Origin: Ascarosepion bandense
Taxonomy: Eukaryota; Mollusca; Cephalopoda; Sepiida; Sepiidae
NCBI GenBank assembly: GCA_037127315.1
Contig: JBBBDQ010000227.1
Location: 748,501 to 812,500, forward strand
Direction: 5' to 3'
Length of the DNA: 64,000 bases
The notes beneath the pieces were generated by a model. The model was given only the letters and a program-made list of their open reading frames with translations, had not been told where the DNA came from and ran no database searches. Positions 11,656-23,343 of the stretch are shown here, piece by piece. Each line of letters begins with the position of its first letter. The first letter of the stretch is position 1. A program made the position numbers and the translations under genes.

Positions 11656-11790
11656 CAATTTACTAAGTGCAGCTTAGATATGGCACAAGGCCGAAAGTAT
11701 GGAGCGCCCAGTGAGGATCGAACTCACTACTGAATTGCAATAGTTCTAGCGAGACAAGCTTGCTAACCATTGCACCACCTCGAGGTGCTC
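11656..11790 (-). mobile_element. SINE-2 (second tRNA-derived SINE)
   Basis: On the minus strand: head CTCGAGGTGGTGCAATGG, box A GGTTAGCAAGCTTGTC, box B GAGTTCGATCCTCACTGGG, then CATACTTTCGGCCTTGTGCC and ATCTAAGCTGCACTTAG. Other copies at 32660-32786, 48822-48895 and 52880-53022. The head resembles a tRNA, but there is no acceptor pairing and the same body follows in each copy, so it is a retroposon and not a tRNA gene. Confidence 0.75.
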
Positions 11791-11793
11791 AAA

Positions 11794-11845
<52 letters not shown>

Positions 11846-12000
11846 AAATTTACATATTATATATAATATATATTAAGTTGTGTGTATGTATGTATATATA
11901 CATATATACAAATTTACATATATATAATATATATGTAAATAACATATATACACATACACAATATTTTGTGTATGTGTATATATGTATATGAATTATTAAT
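11791..12000. repeat. AT/TG/TATG microsatellite tract
   Basis: (AT)n at 11793-11810, (TG)n at 11811-11840, then imperfect palindromic blocks of TACATATATA / TATATGTA type up to about 12000. Confidence 0.9.
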
Positions 12001-12148
12001 GATACATATGAGAAAAAACATGCAAAAAAATAAAGGGTCTTAATAAAACAGTGTTCAATATAGTATAAACAAAGGTATTGATTATATATTAATAGCTGTA
12101 CATATTATCCTACATTAGTGAAACGAGTCGGACTTCGTGCATTACACA

Positions 12149-12151
<3 letters not shown>

Positions 12152-12202
<51 letters not shown>

Positions 12203-12885
12203 TATTTATAAATGGAACTTTGTCTCTGTGTGTGTCCGTTACCTATAGACTCCGAAACGGCTGAATTTCTTGAAAATTTAAACAGTTGTACTATAAGCGT
12301 CTGCGAGTGTTCTTAGCTAGGTTTTGTATCGAGGTACCCCCGATAAATATCGAAAATTGATAATCGAAAATATCGGTTTGTAGAAGGAGTGGTCCGATTT
12401 TAATCAAATTTGATACACTCATCGACAAAAACATAAGAAACGATATTCAGAAGTTTCAAGGTTGCAGTTCTTACAATAGTGCAGAAAATCAATAATAAAG
12501 ATATATATAAAAGGCAAGATGTTTGTGTGTGTGTCTGTTTATCTGCCTGTATGTCTGTATTTTTTCAGCCCTTTTATTTTAATTTTTGCTTCGGGTTTGG
12601 CTCTAAGTAGGTATTATTGTAGTTCTTAGACTCAGCCATGATACCATTTACTCAGAGGACTTATTTAGCCTTCAAAATTCAGTTTACGACCAAATAAAGT
12701 TATTTGATATCGATACCAGGAAATCAAACTTTGACTTACATCCACTCATTTTTCTTTTAGTCTAGGGTTAACTGGAAACAACTATTGCTTTTTAGTCTTT
12801 CGTGCCAACGTTCAAAGAGTCTGAGCTCCAGGACCATGTTTTAAAGCTTTCATTACACCCGAGCAACGCCGGGCTCTACTGCTAG
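12152..12885 (+). mobile_element. Helitron-like element copy H2 (long interior), with 5' (AT)n
   Basis: The element starts at about 12197 (AAACTTATTTATAAATGG) after an (AT)n tract at 12152-12196. It ends with a hairpin (CCCGAGCAACGCCGGG), then CTAG at 12882-12885 followed by host T. The interior differs from H1 and H3 between about 12545 and 12820 but matches H4 at 56497-57261 (landmarks TTCAGCCCTTTTATTTTAAT, GGCTCTAAGTAGGTAT, CCAACGTTCAAAGAGTCTG). No coding capacity. Confidence 0.6.
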
Positions 12886-12957
12886 TATATATATATGATT
12901 TGTTTAAACATTATTTTTAATGGATACTCGTATTTGAGAGGATTTATTTTCTTCATG

Positions 12958-13045
12958 GGCCGTGTCCCTTCAGGACGTGGGCGACCACTTTGCTCCGTCT
13001 CTTGTTGCTCTCAATATTTGTTCTTTCAGTATCTCTTCTACTGTT
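12958..13045 (-). mobile_element. LINE-B 3' fragment, copy B2
   Basis: Reads on the minus strand like the LINE-B end (CGCCCACGTCCTGAAGGGAC, ACGGCCC), matching copies at 33580-33620 and 49501-49540. Confidence 0.6.
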
Positions 13046-13499
13046 TTTTTTATTTTATTTTATAATCAGACAAAATATTTATTTCTTCCTACATGCCTGA
13101 ATAATCAAGAAATTTTGTTACGGAACGGAGGACGCATATTTGGCTTAATATAAGAATGACGAGAATAAGAAAATTGGCAAAAAATTGCTGATATCTCCTG
13201 ACGAGTGGACCAAAATGTTCGTTCACGAAACCCTTGAGTTAGTGTTGTTTAAAATAATACCAATCAGCTAAGTGTCAAATTTTATATTTGTATTAATTAT
13301 GTGTGTGTGTTTGTGTGGAAAACGATGTTTTCATTGAGTGTGATTATGCCATTATTCGTAGGTGTATATGTTTAAACAGGTGTTAAAAACTCCCTGCAGA
13401 CAGGCTCATGAATCGAAATTGATGATGCTGACCTAAATCTCTGCATCATTGGCACGGGTCATGTTTGAATAAATTTTTGGCAAATCACCAATTCAAGAG
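13046..13499. other. No recognisable feature
   Basis: AT-rich; no recognisable repeat or coding frame before the T-rich satellite. Confidence 0.45.
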
Positions 13500-16400
13500 A
13501 GTTCCAATTTTTGTTTTTACTCTCTTTTTTATCTTTTTTTTTTATCTGGGAAATTTTATCCCCTCATTTTTAACTATAAGAAATTTCTTCTTTTTTTAAC
13601 TATATATTTTTAACTATAAATTTTCTTTTTTTTTTTTATCTGGGAAATTTTATCCCCACATTTTTAACTATAAGAAATTTCTTCTTTTTTTAACTATATA
13701 TTTTTAACTATAAATTTTCTTTTTTTTTTATCTGGGAAATTTTATCCCCATATTTTTAACTATAAGAAATTTCTTCTTTTTTTAACTATATATTTTTAAC
13801 TATAAATTTTCTTTTTTTTTTTAGCTGGGAAATTTTATCCCCACATTTTTAACTATAAGAAATTTCTTCTTTTTTTAACTATATATTTTTAACTATAAAT
13901 TTTCTTTTTTTTTTTTATCTGGGAAATTTTATCCCCACATTTTTAACTATAAGAAATTTCTTCTTTTTTTAACTATATATTTTTAACTATAAATTTTCTT
14001 TTTTTTTTTATCTGAGAAATTTTATCCCCACATTTTTAACTATAAGAAATTTCTTCTTTTTTTAACTATATATTTTTAACTATAAATTTTCTTTTTTTTT
14101 TCTGGGAAATTTTATCCCCACATTTTTAACTATAAGAAATTTTTTTTTTTTAACTATATATTTTTAACTATAAATTTTCTTTTTTTTTTTATCTGGGAAA
14201 TTTTATCCCCACATTTTTAACTATAAGAAATTTCTTCTTTTTTTAACTATATATTTTTAACTATAAATTTTCTTTTTTTTTATCTGGGAAATTTTATCCC
14301 CATATTTTTAACTATAAGAAATTTCTTCTTTTTTTAACTATATATTTTTAACTATAAATTTTCTTTTTTTTTTATCTGGGAAATTTTATCCCCACATTTT
14401 TAACTATAAGAAATTTCTTCTTTTTTTAACTATATATTTTTAACTATAAATTTTCTTTTTTTTTATCTGGGAAATTTTATCCCCATATTTTTAACTATAA
14501 GAAATTTCGTCTTTTTTTAACTATATATTTTTAACTATAAATTTTCTTTTTTTTTTATCTGGGAAATTTTATCCCCACATTTTTAACTATAAGAAATTTC
14601 TTCTTTTTTTAACTACATATTTTTAACTATAAATTTTCTTTTTTTTTTATCTGGGAAATTTTATCCCCACATTTTTAACTATAAGAAATTTCTTCTTTTT
14701 TTAACTATATATTTTTAACTATAAATTTTCTTTTTTTTTCTCGGAAATTTTATCCCCACATTTTTAACTATAAGAAATTTCTTCTCTTTTTAACTATATA
14801 TTTTTAACTATAAATTTTCTTTTTTTTTTATCTGGGAAATTTTATCCCCACATTTTTAACTATAAGAAACTTCTTCTTTTTTTAACTATATATTTTTAAC
14901 TATAAATTTTCTTTTTTTTTTATCTGGGAAATTTTATCCCCACATTTTTAACTATAAGAAATTTCTTCTTTTTTTAACTATATATTTTTAACTATAAATT
15001 TTCTTTTTTTTTATCTGGGAAATTTTATCTCCACATTTTTAACTATAAGAAATTTCTTCTTTTTTTAACTATATATTTTTAACTATAAATTTTCTTTTTT
15101 TTTTCTCGGAAATTTTATCACCACATTTTTAACTATAAGAAATTTCTTCTCTTTTTAACTATATATTTTTAACTATAAATTTTCTTTTTTTTTTATCTGG
15201 GAAATTTTATCCCCACATTTTTAACTATAAGAAACTTCTTCTTTTTTTAACTATATATTTTTAACTATAAATTTTCTTTTTTTTTTTATCTGGGAAATTT
15301 TATCCCCACATTTTTAACTATAAGAAATTTCTTCTTTTTTTTAACTATATATTTTTAACTATAAATTTTCTTTTTTTTTATCTGGGAAATTTTATCTCCA
15401 CATTTTTAACTATAAGAAATTTCTTCTTTTTTTAACTATATATTTTTAACTATAAATTTTCTTTTTTTTTTTATCTGGGAAATTTTATCCCCACATTTTT
15501 AACTATAAGAAATTTCTTCTTTTTTTAACTATATATTTTTAACTATAAATTTTCTTTTTTTTTATCTGGGAAATTTTATCCCCACATTTTTAACTATGAG
15601 AAATTTCTTTTTTTTTAACTATATATTTTTAACTATAAATTTTCTTTTTTTTTTATCTGGGAAATTTTATCCCTACATTTTTAACTATAAGAAATTTCTT
15701 CTTTTTTTAACTACATATTTTTAACTATAAACTTTCTTTTTTTTTTATCTGGGAAATTTTATCCCCACATTTTTAACTATAAGAAATTTCTTCTTTTTTT
15801 AACTATAAATTTTCTTCTTTTTTTTTATCTGGGAAATTTTATCCCCACATTTTTAACTATAAGAAATTTCTTCTTTTTTTAACTATAAATTTTCTTTTTT
15901 TTTTTATCTGGGAAATTTTATCCCCACATTTTTAACTATAAGAAATTTCTTCTTTTTTTAACTATAAATTTTCTTTTTTTTTTTATCTGGGAAATTTTAT
16001 CCCCACATTTTTAACTATAAGAAATTTCTTCTTTTTTTAACTATAAATTTTCTTTTTTTTTTATCTGGGAAATTTTATCCCCACATTTTTAACTATAAGA
16101 AATTTCTTCTTTTTTTAACTATAAATTTTCTTTTTTTTTTTATCTGGGAAATTTTATCCCCACATTTTTAACTATAAGAAATTTCTTCTTTTTTTAACTA
16201 TAAATTTTCTTTTTTTTTATCTGGGAAATTTTATCCCCACATTTTTAACTATTAGAAATTTCTTCTTTTTTTAACTATAAATTTTCTTTTTTTTTTTATC
16301 TGGGAAATTTTATCCCCACATTTTTAACTATAAGAAATTTCTTCTTTTTTTAACTATAAATTTTCTTTTTTTTTTTATCTGGGAAATTTTATCCCCACAT

Positions 16401-16545
16401 TTTTAACTATAAGAAATTTCTTCTTTTTTTAACTGTAAATTTTCTTTTTTTTTATCTGGGAAATTTTATCCCCACATTTTTAACTATAAGAAATTTCTTC
16501 TTTTTTTAACTATAAATTTTCTTTTTTTTTTTTATCTGGGAAATT
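13500..16545. repeat. T-rich satellite, about 35 units in two length classes
   Basis: The unit runs: T-run, ATCTGGGAAATTTTATCCCC, ACATTTTTAACTATAAG, AAATTTCTTC, T-run, AACTATATATTTTTAACTAT, AAATTTTC. Units are about 92-94 bp up to about 15770. From there to 16545 they are about 76-80 bp, because an ATATATTTTTAACTAT segment (itself a local duplication of the neighbouring AACTAT) is absent. Changes between copies are few (TCCCCA/TCTCCA, ACATTTT/ATATTTT, T-run length). The plus strand is strongly T-biased. There is no coding. Confidence 0.95.
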
Positions 16546-16951
16546 TTAAATTTTTCCCCAAATTTTCTGTCACTTTAGAATAGTTTTTTTCTTTTCTTTG
16601 TAGCTTTTTTTCTCGTTTTCATTTACTACAAAGGGGAATTACTCTTGAAAAAATATTAAAATAAGGCCATCCTTTTGAAAAAAGGGTTTTATGTTACAAA
16701 TATATTTAGTGTTATGTGACTATAGCATAGCGTATTAATTTACACTATTTTTTTTTTACCGATGTTTGTATTCTACTTATTAAAAAAAAAAAATATGAGA
16801 AGTGGTGATTGAAATAGGTTCGATACAATTAAGATGATTTTTTTTGTCCACCACTGATCTAATGTTCGATCATTTGGACTAATTTTTTTTTTAATAATTA
16901 AGATAAGTTTTTGACGCTCACATCAACACTTTAAAACAGAAAGAATAATCC
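16546..16951. other. No recognisable feature
   Basis: T-rich single-copy-looking sequence following the satellite; no recognisable element. Confidence 0.45.
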
Positions 16952-17341
16952 CTATTTACATTATTCGGACTATTGTCCTCATCTTTGTTGCTATTTATAT
17001 AACATTTCGGCCGTTGTATACTCCTGCCTTCTTCAGTTACTTTCGAAACGAACCCTTTATTTCGATCACTGGGGTATTTCATTCTCATTCTTTGTGCAAA
17101 GACACTTGAATTATCTCCCTTTAATCCGACTCTCTAAGTTATTTGTTCACCATTGCTGTAGCCTGGTACTGACTACTAGAAGCGGCTTCGCACATAGAAT
17201 GAGAATGATATACCCGAGCAATCGTAATAAAAGTTTCGGTTCGAAATTCCTAGCATCTGAAGAAGGCCGCAGCGTACAACGGCCGAAACGTCATACAAAT
17301 GGCAACAAAAATGAGGACAATAGTCTGAATAAAGTAAATAG
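16952..17341. repeat. Inverted-repeat element, arms about 145-150 bp
   Basis: Left arm 16952-17097 and right arm 17190-17341 are reverse complements with moderate divergence, separated by a spacer of about 92 bp. Arm landmarks (right arm, plus): GCACATAGAATGAGAATGAT, CTGAAGAAGGCCGC, GGCCGAAACGTC, ATGAGGACAATAGTC, AATAAAGTAAATAGTG. The downstream block CTACCTCATTTCAGAAATAT (17352-17371) recurs at about 40777 and 41682, so the family is dispersed. The open frame at 17094-17393 just crosses the arm and is not a gene. Confidence 0.8.
17257..17290 (+). ncRNA. Hammerhead-ribozyme-like motif
   Basis: CTGAAGA fits the hammerhead CUGANGA box. It is followed by a GGCC...GGCC stem II and then GAAAC, the second conserved box. 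The mirrored left arm carries the same arrangement on the minus strand (17005-17036). One extra A lies between CTGAAGA and the stem, and I cannot find a clean stem III/UH cleavage site, so activity is doubtful. Penelope-like elements are known to carry hammerhead motifs in their terminal repeats. Confidence 0.3.
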
Positions 17342-17529
17342 TGTAAATCTATCTACCTCATTTCAGAAATATAGACAAAAAAATAATCATTAGAATATTT
17401 TTTACATATCATGGATAAACATTTCAATTTAAACCATGAGTCACCACTACACAAAATATAAAGTCGAGTATTCGAAGATTGTATATAATTTTGAAAACAT
17501 GTCTAGTTATAAACAATTCAAATACCAAC

Positions 17530-18058
17530 ATACCACACTCCATTTATCCGTCTATCTCTATCAATACATCCTGTTAACAACGTATCACTATCTTCTAGTA
17601 TCTACCTACCTATGACGGTCACTGTGTATCTCCCGCCATCGACCTATCTATCTCTGTAACTGTGTATGTCCCGCCATCAACCTACCTATCTCTCGCTATG
17701 TCTGTTACTATGTACGTATCTCTATGTAGCTCTCGCATTATCCACCGATGTAGATTCCGCACTATATCACTGTTTCTATCACTGTCTTCCACTATCGATC
17801 TGCCCGTCTCTGTCACAATCGGCCTTTCTGTGTCGCCATGCAACTCTCACTATCGACCTCTATATCTTTCAGAAATGTAACTCTTTCATTCTTTATCTAG
17901 CTGTCGGTGTTTCTATCACTGTCGACCGAGCCGTCTCTGCCACGACATAGCTCCCGCTATCTTTATCTCTATTAATCACAATCTTTCTATCTATCACTAT
18001 TCACCTATCCATCTCTATCTTTACATATCTGTCTACATCACTACCTATTTATCTACTA
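17530..18058. repeat. Imperfect CTAT/CTGT-rich tract, first part
   Basis: Pyrimidine-rich degenerate tetranucleotide DNA (CTATC, CTACC, CACTATCGACC). Its open frames are rich in S, L and Y and are artefacts of the repeat. The tract continues after the Helitron-like insertion at 18614-19270. Confidence 0.85.
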
Positions 18059-18215
18059 CTAGCAGTATAGCCCGGCGTTGCTCGGTTGTAATGAAATCTT
18101 TAAAACTAATTCATGGTTCTGGAGCTCAGACTCAGCCTAAAGAATATTTGTGTGAAGTTTGGTGAGAATCGGATAAAAATTGTGGATTTGTATAAAGGAC
18201 ACACAGACAGATACA

Positions 18216-18269
<54 letters not shown>

Positions 18270-18613
18270 TCTTGCCATTTATATATATATTATCGATTTT
18301 CTGCACTATTGTAAGAACTGCCACCTCGAAACTTCTAAATATCGTTTCTTATGCATTTGTCTATGAGTGTATCAAATTTGATTAAAATCGGACCACTCCT
18401 TCTATAACCCAATTTTTTCGATTATCGATTTTCGATATTTATCGGGGGTACCTCGACAAAATCTAGCTAAGGAAACTCGCAGACGCTTATAGTACAATTG
18501 TGTAAATCTTCAAGAAAATCAGTTCAGCCATTTCGGAGTCTATAGGTAACGGACACACACACACATACACACACACATACACACACAAAGTGCCATTTAT
18601 AAATAAGTTTAGA
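18059..18613 (-). mobile_element. Helitron-like element copy H3 (complete, short interior)
   Basis: Minus-strand element. Its 3' end CTAG is at 18062-18059, preceded by the hairpin (CGAGCAACGCCGGG) and followed by T. Its 5' end TCTAAAC is at 18613-18607, preceded by A. Both ends therefore sit between host A and T without target duplication, as for Helitrons. It contains (AC)n at 18213-18264 and a second (AC)/(AT) tract at 18554-18588. It is inserted in CTAT-rich DNA. Confidence 0.65.
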
Positions 18614-19270
18614 TATCTATCTGCCTGTCACTATCTACTTATCTTCTTTTCTATCTACCTATCACTATCTTCCTTATTTCTATCTACCTATCACTATCTT
18701 CTATTCTACCTACCTACCACTATCTATCACTACTCTCGCCCTACTTATGTCTGTAAAGATCCATCTCTCGCTCTCAACCAACCTGTCATTACGTACCTCC
18801 CGCTATTGACATGTTTCTCACTACGTAGTTTTCGCTATCGACGTATCTGTCAGTTGTTATCGACCTATTTGTGTCACTATATTACTCTCGATATCGACCT
18901 CTCTAGCTTTGTCAATATTTCGCTCTCTTACAGCCTATATCTAGCCCTCGCTGTCTCCTATCATTACCTTTCTCTATCACCCATTGTCGACCTATCAGTC
19001 TCTAGCTATCGACCTGTCTATCACTATCTCCCGCTATCGACCTGTCTCCGTCACTATGTAGCTCTTGCTGTCGATCTACGTATCTTTGTCGTGATCGACC
19101 TCTATATCGTTGTCTCTATCACTATCTCCCGCTATCGACCTGTCTCCGTCACTATGTAGCTCTTGCTGTCGATCTACGTATCTTTGTCGTTATCGACCTC
19201 TATATCGTTGTCTCTATCACTATGTACCTAACTATCTCCTACCTATCTCTATCACTACCTATCACAATAT
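18614..19270. repeat. CTAT-rich tract, second part, with a 98-bp tandem duplication
   Basis: Continuation of the tract interrupted by H3. Around 19030-19225 a 98-bp unit (start CCCGCTATCGACCTGTCTCC at 19030 and 19128) is duplicated nearly perfectly. The 189-codon open frame at 18590-19159 is a low-complexity by-product. Confidence 0.85.
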
Positions 19271-19339
19271 TTCACCATCTACCAAAGTGCATATACAGGC
19301 ATTTGTATTTGTAAGTAGAGCAATGTCTATTTTAGATAT

Positions 19340-19890
19340 TCCCTTACTTTTTAATTTTTTTTTATATATTATCGTGTCGCCCCAAGCAAGGCATTTTACT
19401 GCCACACTTGTGCAGGGTTAGATAGGAGGAATGTTATGAGAAGGAGTGAGAGGTTGCAGAGGGTGTCAGGAAGAGAGTAGGAGAAAAAAGAGAATGCTGA
19501 TGAGAGTGGGGTGGACGATGAAAAAATCATGAGAGAGAGAGAGAATGTAAGTTAGTGAGACAGGAGATGACTTGACTTTACATTTAAATTCTTGGAGAAT
19601 TATAGCAGTTGGAAATGTAAGTACGCGGAAGGGAATTCCACAGGGGGGAAGTGCGAGAAAAGAAGCTGTGGGAGTAGAATTTGCGTTTACAATTTATTGG
19701 TTTCACAGTAAAAGGGTGGGACCTAGTTACTAATCTTGTGGCTCGAGAAAATTTATATATAGGGAGCACCAGTTAGCTAAGTTGATCGGAGCGAAAGCCG
19801 TGAAAGTATTTGTAGAAGAGACACAGGGCAGCCGCACTGCGTCGGTGAGAAAGCGACTGTATCCTAGCTGCCTTGTCGAGTTTATTCTCT
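19340..19890 (-). mobile_element. LINE-A 3' part, copy A3
   Basis: The minus strand reads FSRATRLVTRSHPFTVKPIN, FYSHSFFSRTSPLWNSLP (19769-19584), followed by the 3' UTR with GCCTTGCTTGGGGCGACACG and an A-rich tail (T-run at 19353-19365 on plus). Upstream to about 19890 is the decayed LINE-A region that precedes the C-terminus. 5'-truncated. Confidence 0.8.
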
Positions 19891-20291
19891 GATCCAGTCA
19901 GTTTCGTTCTTTTTGCAGTAAAAAGCGTTGAAAGAGATCACGAATCCATCTGTGTGTTAATTATAACAAAAGAATGGGCTCTCTTGTCTCTCATGATAGT
20001 TTCAAAGAATAATTGATGGCCACTCATATCAGGGATACAAGACAATATATTTAGACAAATTACTCTTTCTATTTAACCATAAAGAGATTTTCTATGATTT
20101 GTCAGATATTTTACATATGTAATGAACTAAAAAACGTTTGAAACTTTCTATTTCTTTAGGCACACAAATCACTAGCCGTCACTTTAGGCACACAGGTCTA
20201 TTCACACACACACAGATCACGGTCTATTTATTTATTTATCAAACTATCTCTAGACCTCGAAAGACTGGGACATATCTACGTAGCTATTTAG

Positions 20292-20342
<51 letters not shown>

Positions 20343-20458
20343 GTTTTTAAATATATTATTATAAATATATTCAAATGCTCCGCAATATAAATTTATTGAA
20401 CACTTTTTAATACAACTGGGTACTTGTTTAATTTAATTATGACCAAAAACTAAGTAAT

Positions 20459-20498
<40 letters not shown>

Positions 20499-20576
20499 AG
20501 TGAGATAAAGGTATATCATTGAAGCTATCATATGTTTAATCCTCTGATAATGATAAACAAAAACTTCAAATTTCGA

Positions 20577-20640
<64 letters not shown>

Positions 20641-21837
20641 AACAAGACTGAACAAGATTTATTATGAGTATTGTAGCAATGCTTTAAAGTGCGTTGACTA
20701 GTATTGCAATTTACCACCTCTAGTTACCCAACTTAGAAAATATCGTAACCACAACAATTAATTTTAATACCATTATAACAGAGTGCGTGTACCAGAACGC
20801 GTTTTTACAAAAAAGAAAATAAAAATAAAAATAAATAAAATTAATATCACAAAGATTACAATTAAATTATGTTTGTCTTCGCAATTCACCACTAAGACTG
20901 TTCTTGGAGGAGAACGAAAGTACTTGGATTAACAAAAACTACGGACTTTCGTAGATGAATTTCAATCTATCATCACGAAGATAATTAGAGAACTAGAACA
21001 AATTATGATAAAAATAAAGCCATAATATGTCTATGTTATTTAATGAAACATGCTTAAATCAAGATATATTGCCTAAAGACATATACGTTTGTGTCTGTGT
21101 GTGTGCGTGCGTACCTTGTTCAATTACATCACCTATATCTTGTATTCTTTAAGTAATTGATTTTTAGTATTGATTCTTTCTTTGACCCCTTCTCTTCATC
21201 CCATCGCAACTAATTTTTGCAAAGGTCGAGGCATTGAGACGCGAACAACTGACTCATCTCTAATTACATTCTAAATCTCTGAAGCATAGGAAAAATCAGA
21301 TAAAAAATAAAATAAAAACCATAAAAATACTTTAACATTTATTAAACATGCTAGAAAACGAGCAATTTTCAAATTTTCCAAGTATTGACTAAAAAGAAAC
21401 TTAAATGGAAATGACATTAACTTCTTTTTTTATCTCCAACTGAAGAAATGATTTTTTGTTGAATTATAAAAGTCTGCATTTGCGATTCCAATTCATTCAA
21501 GAAATTTCCTTCAGACTAGCGAATCGAATAACGATTTTTTTATATTCGGGTTCCTCTACTTAAAATTAGTATTTTTATTTCTTCAGCCGTATCGGTCTGA
21601 TCTCTTTATAAAGAAATATACCATTCAGTATACCAATGAAAAAATATATAAAAAGGTTTTGTTTATTTTGTTTTACGGCATATCTATCTCAATGGGTTAT
21701 TTAATACCGACAACATTTTTAGGATATGTTCATATGAATAGAATATGTATTCTTTGTAAGAAATTAGTTTGTACATCAGGTTTCACTGACGTATTTTTTG
21801 TAAAGAGGGTTTTTGTCGACAGTCGAATTTACTGCTA
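19891..21837. other. Unannotated AT-rich stretch with three (AT)n tracts
   Basis: Microsatellites (AT)n at 20295-20340, 20461-20496 and 20581-20632. The two open frames crossing them (20138-20341, 20433-20717) are repeat artefacts. The rest, including the open frame at 21659-21841, shows no recognisable family. Confidence 0.5.
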
Positions 21838-22067
21838 TTAACCCTCTAGGGCCATTCGTATCATATTTGATACAGTATGAAAACAAGCCTTGAAAGAAAT
21901 ATTTTCCTGAAAAATTTTTTAAGAGAAATATTTTATAAATTTCAAATGAAAGCAGTACTGACTGCTCAGTCAATGAATACCAAATGTTTCCTTATAGGGA
22001 AATACCAAATGTTTCCTTATAGGGAAATACTGTATCAAATATGATACGAATGGCCCTAAAGGGTTAA
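21838..22067. mobile_element. piggyBac-like MITE, copy 1 (222 bp)
   Basis: TTAA at 21838-21841 and at 22064-22067 flank a 222-bp element with terminal inverted repeats of about 40 bp: CCCTCTAGGGCCATTCGTAT at the left, and ATACGAATGGCCCTAAAGGG at the right. The TTAA target duplication plus CCCT..AGGG ends point to the piggyBac superfamily. Inside, a 25-bp segment (ATACCAAATGTTTCCTTATA and following GGGAA) is directly repeated. No coding. Near-identical to the copy at 23035-23264. Confidence 0.85.
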
Positions 22068-22069
22068 TA

Positions 22070-22290
22070 TTTTTATTGCAAAAATGTATTACTGATATTT
22101 TTACCATAAAAATATCGTTTTATACTTTCATAGTGTTGTGAACCTAGTGTAAGGGGGTCACAATTTACCCATAGCTGGAACCCTAACAGCTAATACTAGC
22201 CGGGGTTGGGAAAAACCTGAGAATAAAAACAATTAATAGGTAGTTTCACACGCGTCAAATAATCCCGATCAGAAGACTTACTGCCGGATA
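22070..22290 (+). repeat. Diverged dispersed repeat, copy 1
   Basis: Aligns with 34985-35200: shared landmarks AAAATGTATT.., TATTTTTAC.AT.AAAAT, CTTTCATAGTGTT, then GGGG..C, ...ACAATTAA.., and TCCCGATCAGAAG. Family unknown; no coding. Confidence 0.55.
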
Positions 22291-22857
22291 TAGATTGTCA
22301 TATTCACGGCGATGGTGCAGGAAACGTTTCTTGGTTTGTCTGAGAACTTTCCAGTAGCTTGAGGGCCGGTTAGAATTGCTTAACTTCGGTGATTGAACGA
22401 AATCTGGTATTCCAACGTGATATAGCCGTAAGCTCTGTGAAATGGATACTTTATGTAATTTTTTTCTGTTCTATGTTTAACTTTTTTTAACATAAATAAA
22501 AGTTCAAATTATCGAAAAACTATAAATCGTCATCACTTAAATATTACACTATTATGTTATTTGTCGTATTCAACACGCACAATTAATTAGAGACAGTAGT
22601 TTTATAGTGATTCTGGGAAGCAGTTATTTTTAAGTAATGAGTTTGATATTACTGAGCGCGTTGTAGGTGCTCATATTTTTAGACAGGAGTGGGAACCTTT
22701 TTATTTTAACAATATTGTTCGTCTTACCCCAACCATATTAAAACTAACTTGTTTATTAAATTTTGTACTTTTTTGACCCATTAGATGATTTTCCAACACC
22801 CATTTTTAAAGGCATTCGTTTACTACATATTAAAAAAATCGAACTTTATTTTTAATA
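22291..22857. other. No recognisable feature
   Basis: Between the dispersed repeat and a LINE-A remnant; no recognisable family or coding signal. Confidence 0.45.
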
Positions 22858-23034
22858 AATCATTTCACCGCAAGCAAAACAATAGATTCATTAAGAAGCA
22901 AGGTTTTACTGAGTGTGAGGGAGTATGAGAAAAATAAACACTAATAAGGAAAGAGATCAATAAAAGAACAGTAGTTAAGAAGACAGCAGAAAACGATTGA
23001 AATTGCATTTAAATTTTTGAAGATCAAAGCAAAG

Positions 23035-23264
23035 TTAACCCTCTAGGGCCATTCGTATCATATTTGATACAGTATGAAAACAAGCCTTGAAAGAAATATT
23101 TTCCTGAAAAATTTTTTAAGAGAAACATTTTATAAATTTCAAATGAAAGCAGTACTGACTGCTCAGTCAATGAATACCAATTGTTTCCTTATAGGGAAAT
23201 ACCAAATGTTTCCTTATAGGGAAATACTGTATCAAATATGATACGAATGGCCCTAGAGGGTTAA
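23035..23264. mobile_element. piggyBac-like MITE, copy 2 (222 bp), inside LINE-A
   Basis: TTAA at 23035-23038 and 23261-23264. Same length, ends and internal 25-bp duplication as the copy at 21838-22067, with only a handful of substitutions. It splits LINE-A sequence at AAAG-TTAA-CTGG, so the LINE remnant was already there when the MITE inserted. Confidence 0.9.
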
Positions 23265-23343
23265 CTGGAAAGCGAGAATTCAGAAGAGAGTTCCTCAAAA
23301 GGGAAATTAGATAAGAATAATCATTTAGCATCGAACTTACGAT

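Noticed and set aside
18590..19159. 189-codon open frame rich in Ser, Leu and Tyr
   Set aside because: It lies in degenerate CTAT-repeat DNA; the composition is a product of the repeat, and other frames are open in the same way.
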